Positions 1-6,967 of a stretch of 11,335 nt of DNA are shown piece after piece. Every line of letters begins with the position of its first letter. Positions within the stretch are counted from its first letter, which is position 1. Source of the DNA: JBJKPP01 sp046706145 (GTDB lineage: Bacteria > Bacteroidota > Ignavibacteria > Ignavibacteriales > Ignavibacteriaceae). A model generated the notes under the pieces. The model did not search any database. It had not been told where the DNA came from and saw nothing but the letters and a program-made list of their open reading frames with translations. The translations under genes were made by a program, and so were the position numbers. The stretch is taken from contig JBJKPP010000223.1 of NCBI GenBank assembly GCA_046706145.1, positions 1-11,335 of the forward strand. Direction: 5' to 3'.

Positions 1-404
1 TTCCTATCTTAGAACTGGTTGGAAAAAATGGGAAAGTGATTGCTGCGGATCTTCAAGATGGAATGCTTAGAAAATTGCAAGAAAAGATTAAAGGGACTGA
101 CCTAGAAGAAAGAACAAAGCTTTATAAATGTGAGCAAGACAAAATTGGACTTGTTGAAAAAGTAGATTTCATTCTGGCTTTTTATGTGGTTCATGAAGTT
201 CCAAACCAGGAGAATTTTTTAAGGGAATTAAAATCATTATTAAATTCTCATGGACTGATTTTTATAGTAGAGCCTAAATTATTTCATGTTTCTAAGAAAG
301 AATTTGGTGAAACGGTAAGAAAAGCTGAACTGCTGGGTTTAAAAGTAGGTGATTATCCAAGACTTCCTTTTAGTTGGGCAGTACTTCTAAGGAATGGAGG
401 ATGA
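1..404 (+). CDS. Class I SAM-dependent methyltransferase, C-terminal part (5' end outside the window)
   Basis: The reading frame is open from base 3, so the gene begins upstream of the window; the GTG at 36 lies inside the Rossmann core and is not the start. The visible part begins at the glycine-rich SAM motif I region (LVGKNGKVIAADLQDGML), where the acidic residue after the second strand would bind the SAM ribose. It continues with a motif II/III-like stretch (VDFILAFYVVHEV), a 'FLRELKSLLNSHGLIFIVEP' helix-strand unit, and a C-terminal antiparallel hairpin ending WAVLLRNGG. This is the UbiE/methyltransferase-11 type layout, so transfer of a methyl group from SAM to a small molecule is likely, but nothing visible fixes the substrate. 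The natural-looking C-terminus argues against truncation at 404. The lipoprotein gene follows 65 bases downstream on the same strand. Confidence 0.8.
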   Translation, partial: PILELVGKNGKVIAADLQDGMLRKLQEKIKGTDLEERTKLYKCEQDKIGLVEKVDFILAFYVVHEVPNQENFLRELKSLLNSHGLIFIVEPKLFHVSKKEFGETVRKAELLGLKVGDYPRLPFSWAVLLRNGG

Positions 405-469
405 TATTCAGAATTATTTCAAAATAGTAGCGGAATTAGAAAATATAATCAAAAAAGCGGGAGAAAAAT

Positions 470-1150
470 ATGAAAAGAATAATAATTTTTAGAGCTACTT
501 TCCTTTTTTCCCTTTTTATATTCTTCTACGGATGTAAGGATTCATCGACTATAACAAATAACGATACAATCTACGGATCAGGTAAGGTAGTATCTGAACT
601 TAGAACTGTGGATGAATGTTCTGGACTTACAATTAAGAACGTTGGGGATGTTTACTTAACTCAGGGGGATACACAATCAATCCGAATTGAAGCGGATGAT
701 AATATAATTGATAAAGTTATTACACAGAAAAACGATGGGATTCTCCAAGTAGGATTGCAAGACGGAAGCTATTCGAACATTACACTTAAAATGTATATTT
801 CTCTTAAAAATGTATGTAGTCTGTCGATAGATGGAACCGGGAAAGTTAGTGTTGAAAAGTCGATAAAATGTGACACTTTAAATTGTGCAGTAAATGGGGC
901 GGGAAATCTTTCCATAATAGGAAGTGCAGACTTTTTCATTTGTTCAGTTAATGGAGCGGGTAACGTTTCAGCAAAAGATTTTATTGCAAAAAAATGTAGT
1001 GCCTTTGTCAACGGTACTGGAAATTGTATTATATATGTTACTGATGAACTTAATGCATCTGTTAATGGAGTGGGCAAAATTATTTACTACGGAAATCCTA
1101 CAAAAGTAACTACTTACGTATCCGGAATGGGTCAAATAAAAAAAGGTTAA
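470..1150 (+). CDS. GIN-domain (DUF2807) lipoprotein
   Basis: This 226-residue protein has a lipoprotein signal peptide: a KR start, a hydrophobic stretch at about 4-19, and a lipobox F-Y-G-C with the acylated cysteine at 22. It is therefore exported and anchored to a membrane through lipid. The rest matches the head GIN domain, the 'putative auto-transporter adhesin' fold: a GSGKVVSELRTV entry strand at about 36-47, a strand pair near GLTIKNVGDVYLTQG (52-66), then a repetitive half. In that half the signature [D/N/S]-G-x-G occurs at residues 121, 142, 161, 181, 199 and 218, about every 19-20 residues, as expected for beta-solenoid rungs. The start ATG is preceded by a GGGAG ribosome site. 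The gene follows the methyltransferase and converges on kgd, 35 bases away. Members of this family are common in Bacteroidetes and relatives and are generally of unknown function. The family assignment is firm; the cellular role is unknown. Confidence 0.88.
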   Translation: MKRIIIFRATFLFSLFIFFYGCKDSSTITNNDTIYGSGKVVSELRTVDECSGLTIKNVGDVYLTQGDTQSIRIEADDNIIDKVITQKNDGILQVGLQDGSYSNITLKMYISLKNVCSLSIDGTGKVSVEKSIKCDTLNCAVNGAGNLSIIGSADFFICSVNGAGNVSAKDFIAKKCSAFVNGTGNCIIYVTDELNASVNGVGKIIYYGNPTKVTTYVSGMGQIKKG

Positions 1151-1185
1151 ATAATTAGTCTTAAAAATTATACTTGAATATTATC

Positions 1186-4100
1186 CTACAAGCTAAACGC
1201 TTTCTTTAATAACTCTTTTTCCTGTTGCATAGATATTCTGGATGAGCCATACGCGGGGCTTGCACTTTCAGGTCTTCCTGCATAGAATAATTTCTGGTCT
1301 GCTGCAATATTGTCCTGAAGTTTTGGTCGCAAATAAGACCATGCACCCATGTTTCCCGGTTCTTCTTGTACCCAAACGATCTTTTTTGCGTTTTTGTAGC
1401 TTCTCAAAATATATTCAACGTTGTCTTCATCAAATGGATAATACTGTTCAATTCTAACTATTGCTACTTTTTCTTCCAGGTTATTTTGTTTTCTGTGCTT
1501 CAGCAAATCGTAATAGACTTTGCCGCTTGTAACCAGCACTTTTTCTATCTCATCTTTGTTTTGCAAATTATCATCTATGACTTCTAAGAATCGGCCTCTT
1601 AAAAATTCTTCCTTGGTCGATCTTGCTTCCGGTAATCTCAAAAGACTTTTCGGCGTCATTATTACTAAAGGTCTGCCTTCTACTCTTTTAATTTGCCTTC
1701 TCAAAAGATGAAAGTACTGCGCCGGCGTAGTTGGATTGCAAACTTGCATATTGTCTTCGGCACAAAGAATAAGGAATCTTTCGAGTCTTGCGCTGGAATG
1801 TTCAGGTCCCTGGCCTTCATAACCATGGGGGAGTAACAAAACGAGACTATTTGGTATTTGCCACTTTTCTTGTGACGCCACGATGAAATTATCAATAATT
1901 ACTTGTGCGGAATTAGCAAAATCTCCGAACTGTGCTTCCCAAATTACCAATGCCAATGGATCGGCAGTAGAATAGCCATACTCAAAACCAAGAACTGCCG
2001 CTTCAGATAGAAGACTATCTAAGGGTTCTATTTGGGCCTGTTTGTTATTGATATAATTTAGCGGAATATAATCATCGCCTGTCTTTATATCTGTCAAAGC
2101 AAGATGTCTTTGACTGAATGTTCCTCGTACACTGTCTTGACCACTTAATCTAACAGGAGTTCCCTCAAGTAATAAACTTCCAAATGCAATGGTCTCTGCA
2201 AATGCCCAATCTGACCCGTTGCCGTTTTCAAGAAATGTTCTTCTTCCCTCCAAAAATTTCTCCAGCTTAGGATGAACTGAAAAATCATTTGGAAGAGTTG
2301 TAATACCAGTGACGATTTGTTTTAAAGTTTCCAGATTTATGGAAGTATTTTCCACCGGGCTAATTGATTCTACTTTTTCTTTCGAAACTGCTAACGGCAC
2401 ATCCGTAGCAAAAGAAGTCTCTTTCTTTTGTGTTCTCTCTAAAGATTCATTCAGAGATTCAGTAAACCGGTTTACTATATTATCCACTTCTTCTTGAGAG
2501 ACAGAATTTTTCTTTACCAATTTCTCAGCATAAATAGTTTTCACAGAAGGATGATTCTTAATTTTATCGTATAGCAAGGGCTGGGTGAAACCAGGTTCGT
2601 CTCCTTCATTGTGACCATGTCTTCTGTAGCCGAATAAATCAATTACGACATCCTTCTTAAACTCTTGCCTAAAATCGAAAGCAAGTTTAGTTGCCCATAA
2701 GGCTGCTTCAGGATCATCACCATTTACATGAAATATTGGTGATTGAATCATTTTCGCTACATCCGAAGGATAAACTGACGAACGTGCATCTTCTGGAGTA
2801 GTTGTAAATCCAATCTGGTTATTAATGATGATATGCACTGTCCCGCCTGTTCTGTAACCAGTAAGTTGTGAAAGGTTAAGTGTTTCAGCTACTACTCCTT
2901 GTCCGGCAAACGCCGCGTCACCGTGAATAAGAACAGACATTATTTTCTTGTGTTGTTTTTTGTCTCCCAGTCTTGTTTGTTTTGCTCTTGTTATTCCTTC
3001 GACTACGGGGTTTACCCATTCGAGGTGACTTGGATTGGAAGCGAGCGTAGCATTAATTGAGCGCCCGTTTAAAGTTTTATAAGTTCCTGATGCACCAAGA
3101 TGATATTTAACGTCGCCAGAACCCTGAATAGACTGAGGATCACGAATGTCTTCAAATTCATAAAAAATAGAATCGAAAGGCTTCCCGATAATGTTTGCCA
3201 GAACGTTTAATCTGCCGCGATGTGCCATGCCAAGAACAACTTCCATAATGTTATCGTCAGCCGCGATATTTAAGAGATAATCTAAAACAGGAATTAAAGT
3301 TTCTGAACCTTCAAGAGAAAATCTCTTGTGTCCCACAAATCTTCTATGTATAAAATGCTCAAAAGTTTCAGCATAGATAAGCTTTTCAAGTATATTCTTT
3401 TTTATTGTATTACCCATATGAGGAGCATTTCTGATAGGCTCCATTCTTTCTTGTAGCCATCGTTTCTGTTCAGGATTTTGAATATGCATAAACTCAATAC
3501 CAATCTTCTCACAATACGTCTTTTGAAGAAGGTCAAGTATTTCTCTCAATGTCGCAGTACTTTGGGCCCCGGGCATGCCGCCGGTAATAAATTCGCGGTC
3601 GTAATCCCAGTAAGTAAATTTATAGTATGATGGATCAAGTTCATTATGATAATATGATTGGGTTGATAAAGGATCCAGATTTGCAATCAAGTGCCCGCGC
3701 ACTCTATACATGTTAATTAGCTGTAGTACTCTTGCTTGTTTTTCAATTTCTTCAGTATTAGAACCCTTAGAAAATGCTCCCGGTTGATAATCTGTTTTCC
3801 AAAGAAGCGGTTGCAAAGGTATATTTAAGGATTGGAAAATCTCATCGTAAAAATTATCATTCCCCAATAATTGTTCACTAATTTCTTTTAAGAACAGTCC
3901 TGATTCAGCTCCCTGGATTATTCTGTGATCGTAGGTGCTGGTTATATTCATTACCTTGCTAACACCAAGAGCGGAGATTGTAGTTTTTGAAACAGCTTGA
4001 TACTCCGCAGGATATTGAATTGCTCCTACGGCTATAATTGTTCCTTGCCCCACCATTAATCTTGGAACAGAAACAACAGTTCCCAGTGTTCCTGGGTTGG

Positions 4101-4797
4101 TAAGTGTAATCGTTGTCCCCAAAAACTCTGACGGGTCAATTTGCCCGTTTCTTGCTCTTACAACTATATCTTCATATTTCTGAATGAACTCTTTGAACGT
4201 GAGAGTCTCTACATTTTTAATATTAGGGACAATCAGTGACCTTGAACCATCTTTTTTTTCGATATCTATTGCTAGCCCTAAATTCACATGTTTTCTTTTT
4301 ATTATCTGCGGCTTTCCATTCACAACTGTAAAGGCAGAATTCATTACAGGATATTTCATCAGAGCCTTTAGAATTGCCCAGCTTATAATATGAGTAAATG
4401 AAATTTTGCCTTCTTCATTTTTATTGCGATGGTTATTAATTATTATTCTGTTTTCTTCAAGCAGTTTTACAGGAACTGTACGTTGAGATGTTGCTACCGG
4501 AATTGATAAACTTGAAGTCATGTTGTCCAAAATTCTTGCTGTACTGCCTGCAATTATTTTAGTTTCATCATCGGCTTCGGGCATAGGGAGTGCAATATTT
4601 TCTAGCGCGGTTCCAAATAATAATGATTGTTTGCCGTTTCCATTTCCTTTTACGCTCGTATCACCAAAAAATTTTTTCCATTGTTCGGGAACGTTTTCCG
4701 GACTGTCTTTGTACTGTTTGTACAAATATTCAACAAACCATGCATTTGCTCCGAATTTTTCCAACTCTTCTTTTTGTTCTTTTGTTAATTCAGTCAT
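1186..4797 (-). CDS. kgd: Fused E2-E1 2-oxoglutarate dehydrogenase/decarboxylase (Kgd/OdhA type)
   Basis: This 1203-residue enzyme of the TCA cycle decarboxylates 2-oxoglutarate with thiamine diphosphate and can pass the succinyl group to CoA. Domains in order: an E1-type N-terminal helix (about 8-47, ending WKKFFGD); a short Gly/Asn linker (50-57); an E2 acyltransferase catalytic domain (about 90-310) with the DHR motif at 290-292 giving catalytic His291; and the full E1 part. E1 motifs are GHLIANLDPL near 368, MAHRGRLN at 524-531, the thiamine-diphosphate motif HGDAAFAGQG at 625-634 with NN at 659-660, HGHNEGDEP at 727-735, SGQDSVRGTFSQRH at 885-898 and HGYEGQGPEHSSAR at 991-1004. There is no lipoyl domain, as in actinobacterial OdhA/Kgd, which borrows the lipoyl group from the pyruvate dehydrogenase E2. 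The length is slightly below mycobacterial Kgd because the N-terminal linker is short. The gene stands alone, convergent with the lipoprotein gene and divergent from pdxH, with no odhB or lpd next to it. The ribosome site is weak (AAAGAT). Confidence 0.95.
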   Translation of the reverse strand: MTELTKEQKEELEKFGANAWFVEYLYKQYKDSPENVPEQWKKFFGDTSVKGNGNGKQSLLFGTALENIALPMPEADDETKIIAGSTARILDNMTSSLSIPVATSQRTVPVKLLEENRIIINNHRNKNEEGKISFTHIISWAILKALMKYPVMNSAFTVVNGKPQIIKRKHVNLGLAIDIEKKDGSRSLIVPNIKNVETLTFKEFIQKYEDIVVRARNGQIDPSEFLGTTITLTNPGTLGTVVSVPRLMVGQGTIIAVGAIQYPAEYQAVSKTTISALGVSKVMNITSTYDHRIIQGAESGLFLKEISEQLLGNDNFYDEIFQSLNIPLQPLLWKTDYQPGAFSKGSNTEEIEKQARVLQLINMYRVRGHLIANLDPLSTQSYYHNELDPSYYKFTYWDYDREFITGGMPGAQSTATLREILDLLQKTYCEKIGIEFMHIQNPEQKRWLQERMEPIRNAPHMGNTIKKNILEKLIYAETFEHFIHRRFVGHKRFSLEGSETLIPVLDYLLNIAADDNIMEVVLGMAHRGRLNVLANIIGKPFDSIFYEFEDIRDPQSIQGSGDVKYHLGASGTYKTLNGRSINATLASNPSHLEWVNPVVEGITRAKQTRLGDKKQHKKIMSVLIHGDAAFAGQGVVAETLNLSQLTGYRTGGTVHIIINNQIGFTTTPEDARSSVYPSDVAKMIQSPIFHVNGDDPEAALWATKLAFDFRQEFKKDVVIDLFGYRRHGHNEGDEPGFTQPLLYDKIKNHPSVKTIYAEKLVKKNSVSQEEVDNIVNRFTESLNESLERTQKKETSFATDVPLAVSKEKVESISPVENTSINLETLKQIVTGITTLPNDFSVHPKLEKFLEGRRTFLENGNGSDWAFAETIAFGSLLLEGTPVRLSGQDSVRGTFSQRHLALTDIKTGDDYIPLNYINNKQAQIEPLDSLLSEAAVLGFEYGYSTADPLALVIWEAQFGDFANSAQVIIDNFIVASQEKWQIPNSLVLLLPHGYEGQGPEHSSARLERFLILCAEDNMQVCNPTTPAQYFHLLRRQIKRVEGRPLVIMTPKSLLRLPEARSTKEEFLRGRFLEVIDDNLQNKDEIEKVLVTSGKVYYDLLKHRKQNNLEEKVAIVRIEQYYPFDEDNVEYILRSYKNAKKIVWVQEEPGNMGAWSYLRPKLQDNIAADQKLFYAGRPESASPAYGSSRISMQQEKELLKKAFSL

Positions 4798-4839
4798 ATC
4801 TTTAATACATATTTATTTATTATTATAGCCTTTAAAGTT

Positions 4840-4868
4840 ATTAAAGAAAAAAAGTATTTCATAGTCAA
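4840..4868 (-). promoter_or_regulatory. Candidate sigma70-type promoter for kgd
   Basis: On the minus strand, TTGACT (4868-4863) is followed after exactly 17 bases by TTTAAT (4845-4840). This would start transcription roughly 35 bases before the kgd ATG. A perfect TATAAT (4827-4822) lies nearer the gene but lacks a recognisable -35 box. In AT-rich intergenic DNA such matches arise by chance, so this is only a candidate. Confidence 0.3.
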
Positions 4869-4901
4869 TAAATATTTAACAAATCCGGTAATAAAGAAAA
4901 T

Positions 4902-5546
4902 ATGATAGAGAACACCAAAATTGAGGGTATTCGAGGCAATTACGCAAACAAGGAACTCGATGAAAAGAGCGTAAAAACCAATCCATTTGAACAGTTATCT
5001 ATTTGGTTAGAAGAAGCTATAAATTCAAGTTTAATTGAACCAAATTCAATGATTCTTTCTACCTCCGGGAAAAACTGCAAACCCAATGCCAGGGTGGTTC
5101 TGCTTAAAGAAATTTCAGACGGAGGATTAGTATTCTATACTAATTATGAAAGCAAAAAATCTAAAGAGTTAAAGGAAAATCCTAATGCATCCCTTTTGTT
5201 CTTTTGGAGAGAACTTGGAAGACAAATAAAGATTTTAGGTAAGGTGAAAAAAGTTAGTCAGAAAGAGTCAGAGGAATATTTTAAGACGCGTCCTTATGAA
5301 AGCAAAATAGCTGCATGGATTTCCAAACAAAGCTCAATTATTCCGAGTCGAGAATATCTAATAGAAAAATTTGATGAGTATAAAGGAAAATTTGAGCAAA
5401 ATGTTCCTTTGCCACCTTATTGGGGAGGTTATGCTTTGTTTCCAACATATTTTGAATTTTGGCAGGGAAGACTAAACCGTCTGCATGATAGAATAGTTTA
5501 CAAGAAACAGAAGAACGACTGGAAAATTTTTAGACTGGCGCCGTAA
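4902..5546 (+). CDS. pdxH: Pyridoxamine/pyridoxine 5'-phosphate oxidase
   Basis: This cytoplasmic FMN enzyme oxidises pyridoxamine or pyridoxine 5'-phosphate to pyridoxal 5'-phosphate, the last step of B6 synthesis and salvage. The 214 residues match the family length and align from end to end with E. coli PdxH. An N-terminal arm (1-28) is followed by the FMN-binding barrel with RVVLLK (64-69), the FYTNYESKKS phosphate-binding stretch (78-87) and RQIKILG (107-113). Next come WISKQSS (139-145), PPYWGGYALFP (171-181) and the diagnostic C-terminal FWQG...RLHDR (186-197), in which Arg193 and His195 are the substrate-contact positions. The protein ends with the hallmark W-K-I-x-RLAP. No expected key residue is missing. 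The ATG at 4902 places the usual N-terminal arm correctly, although the ribosome site (AAAGAAAA) is weak. The permease gene follows 39 bases downstream and may be co-transcribed. All PLP-dependent amino-acid metabolism depends on this product. Confidence 0.95.
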   Translation: MIENTKIEGIRGNYANKELDEKSVKTNPFEQLSIWLEEAINSSLIEPNSMILSTSGKNCKPNARVVLLKEISDGGLVFYTNYESKKSKELKENPNASLLFFWRELGRQIKILGKVKKVSQKESEEYFKTRPYESKIAAWISKQSSIIPSREYLIEKFDEYKGKFEQNVPLPPYWGGYALFPTYFEFWQGRLNRLHDRIVYKKQKNDWKIFRLAP

Positions 5547-5585
5547 ATGATTAATCTTTTTTAAGTTTTTAGTGGATAAAACATT

Positions 5586-6896
5586 TTGAGTAAATCTTCC
5601 AATGATAATGGGAAAATTGGTTTCTTATCTGTCGTTTCAATCGGAATAGGGGGAATGGTTGGCGGGGGAATATTTGCTGTCCTTGGCCTCGCAGTAAAAT
5701 TGGCTCATGGTGGAACGCCGGTTGCATTCCTTTTAGCGGGTATCGTAGCATTAATTACTTCTTACTCATACACAAAATTATCAATTTCCTTCCCGAGTCA
5801 AGGTGGAACTGTAGAGTTTTTAAATCAAGCTTTTGGAGGAGATTTATTTACAGGTGGAATGAACGTATTACTATGGCTGAGCTATGTAGTTATGTTGTCG
5901 TTGTATTCGTATGCATTTGGCAGTTATGGTGCTAGTCTTTTTGGCAGTGCACATGAATTTTGGAAACATATTTTAATAAGTGGTTCGATTGTTTTATTCA
6001 CAGCATTAAATATAGTGGGCTCTAAACTTGTTGGCGAAGCGGAAGAATATATTGTTACATTTAAATTGTTAATACTTCTACTTTTTGTGGGAATCGGTTT
6101 TAGTTCGATTAGCGTGCAAAGAATTCAACCGTCAGCCTGGAGTGGTTCGTTAGAATTAATTGCAGGCGGGATGATTATTTTTTTAGCATACGAAGGTTTC
6201 GAGCTAATTGCCAACACAGCAGGAAATGTTAAAGATGCCCAGAAGACGTTACCACGGGCATATTATACGTCAGTAGGATTTGTAATTGTATTGTATATTT
6301 TAGTAGCCCTTGTTACGGTTGGTAATTTGCCTGTGGCAAAAATAGTTGATGCAAAAGATTATGCATTAGCCGAGGCTGCTAAACCATTCATGGGTGCATT
6401 CGGATTTACTTTAATTGCAATCGCCGCAATTCTTTCAACGGGCTCTGCAATTAATGCGACTCTTTATGGTGCTGCGAGGGTAAGTTATGTTATTGCTAAG
6501 GATGGAGAACTTCCTGCCAAGTTGGAAAATAAAATTTGGAATAAACCTATCGAAGGACTTCTTATTACATCAGTACTAACTTTGTTAGTTGCAAACTTTT
6601 TTGACTTAAGCGGAATCTCTACTATGGGTAGCGCTGGATTTCTTCTAATTTTTGCTTCTGTGAATGCTGCTAATGTAAAAATGAGTAATAAAACTAATTC
6701 AAAAAAATGGATTTCTTTTATGGGCATTGTGTTATGTTTAGTTGCTCTAATCTTAATGATTATCCAAACTATAAAAACTTCTCCTGATAATATTTTTGTA
6801 TTGGTAATTATGTTCGGAATTGCATTTTTGATTGAAGGAACGTACAGAGAGTTTAGAAAGAAGAGAAAGATTCAGACAGTAATAAAAAATCCGTAA
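5586..6896 (+). CDS. APC-superfamily amino-acid permease, ApcT-like
   Basis: This 436-residue inner-membrane transporter of the LeuT fold has about 12 predicted helices: roughly 12-36, 43-66, 86-112, 126-147, 154-176, 189-210, 225-248, 269-297, 322-338, 340-362, 374-396 and 401-418. TM1 carries the broken-helix glycine motif IGIGGMVGGGIF (19-30) that binds the amino-acid backbone. The sequence resembles Methanocaldococcus ApcT through most of its length, including the GSKLVGEAEEYIVTFK stretch, the AYEGFELIAN TM6 region, LPRA (222-225), ALAEAAKPFMG (260-270) and AKDGELP (304-310). Lys160 falls where ApcT has Lys158, the residue that occupies the sodium site and makes transport proton-coupled; a proton-driven amino-acid symporter is therefore inferred. 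The start is TTG, since the next in-frame ATG lies inside TM1 and would destroy it. Substrate is unknown, probably a neutral amino acid. It follows pdxH by 39 bases. Confidence 0.88.
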   Translation: MSKSSNDNGKIGFLSVVSIGIGGMVGGGIFAVLGLAVKLAHGGTPVAFLLAGIVALITSYSYTKLSISFPSQGGTVEFLNQAFGGDLFTGGMNVLLWLSYVVMLSLYSYAFGSYGASLFGSAHEFWKHILISGSIVLFTALNIVGSKLVGEAEEYIVTFKLLILLLFVGIGFSSISVQRIQPSAWSGSLELIAGGMIIFLAYEGFELIANTAGNVKDAQKTLPRAYYTSVGFVIVLYILVALVTVGNLPVAKIVDAKDYALAEAAKPFMGAFGFTLIAIAAILSTGSAINATLYGAARVSYVIAKDGELPAKLENKIWNKPIEGLLITSVLTLLVANFFDLSGISTMGSAGFLLIFASVNAANVKMSNKTNSKKWISFMGIVLCLVALILMIIQTIKTSPDNIFVLVIMFGIAFLIEGTYREFRKKRKIQTVIKNP

Positions 6897-6918
6897 TAGT
6901 TTGGGTATCAAATATTCG

Positions 6919-6946
6919 AATTTCAGAGTTAAGTAATTCTAAATTT
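6919..6946. terminator. Weak candidate bidirectional terminator hairpin
   Basis: Between the convergent permease and glycosidase genes, AGAGTT (6925-6930) can pair with AATTCT (6935-6940) around a 4-base loop, with one G-T pair. The stem extends outward through two mismatches and a few A-T pairs. It is AT-rich and weak, but it sits exactly where a shared terminator is expected and is flanked by A/T runs on both sides. Confidence 0.25.
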
Positions 6947-6967
6947 CAAATTTAATAGGTAATAAAT

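Noticed and set aside
769..1077. Minus-strand 102-residue frame rich in x-P-x-P repeats
   Set aside because: It is the antisense image of the Gly-x-Gly codons in the lipoprotein gene; the proline pattern mirrors the glycine codons, and there is no ribosome site.
1151..1185. Possible terminator between the convergent lipoprotein and kgd genes
   Set aside because: Only a five-pair all-A/T stem can be drawn (TAATT/AATTA), too weak to call.
4520..4828. Two overlapping plus-strand frames antisense to the start of kgd
   Set aside because: Both are opposite the well-supported N-terminal and E2 regions of kgd. The hydrophobic look comes from reading the antisense of charged codons.
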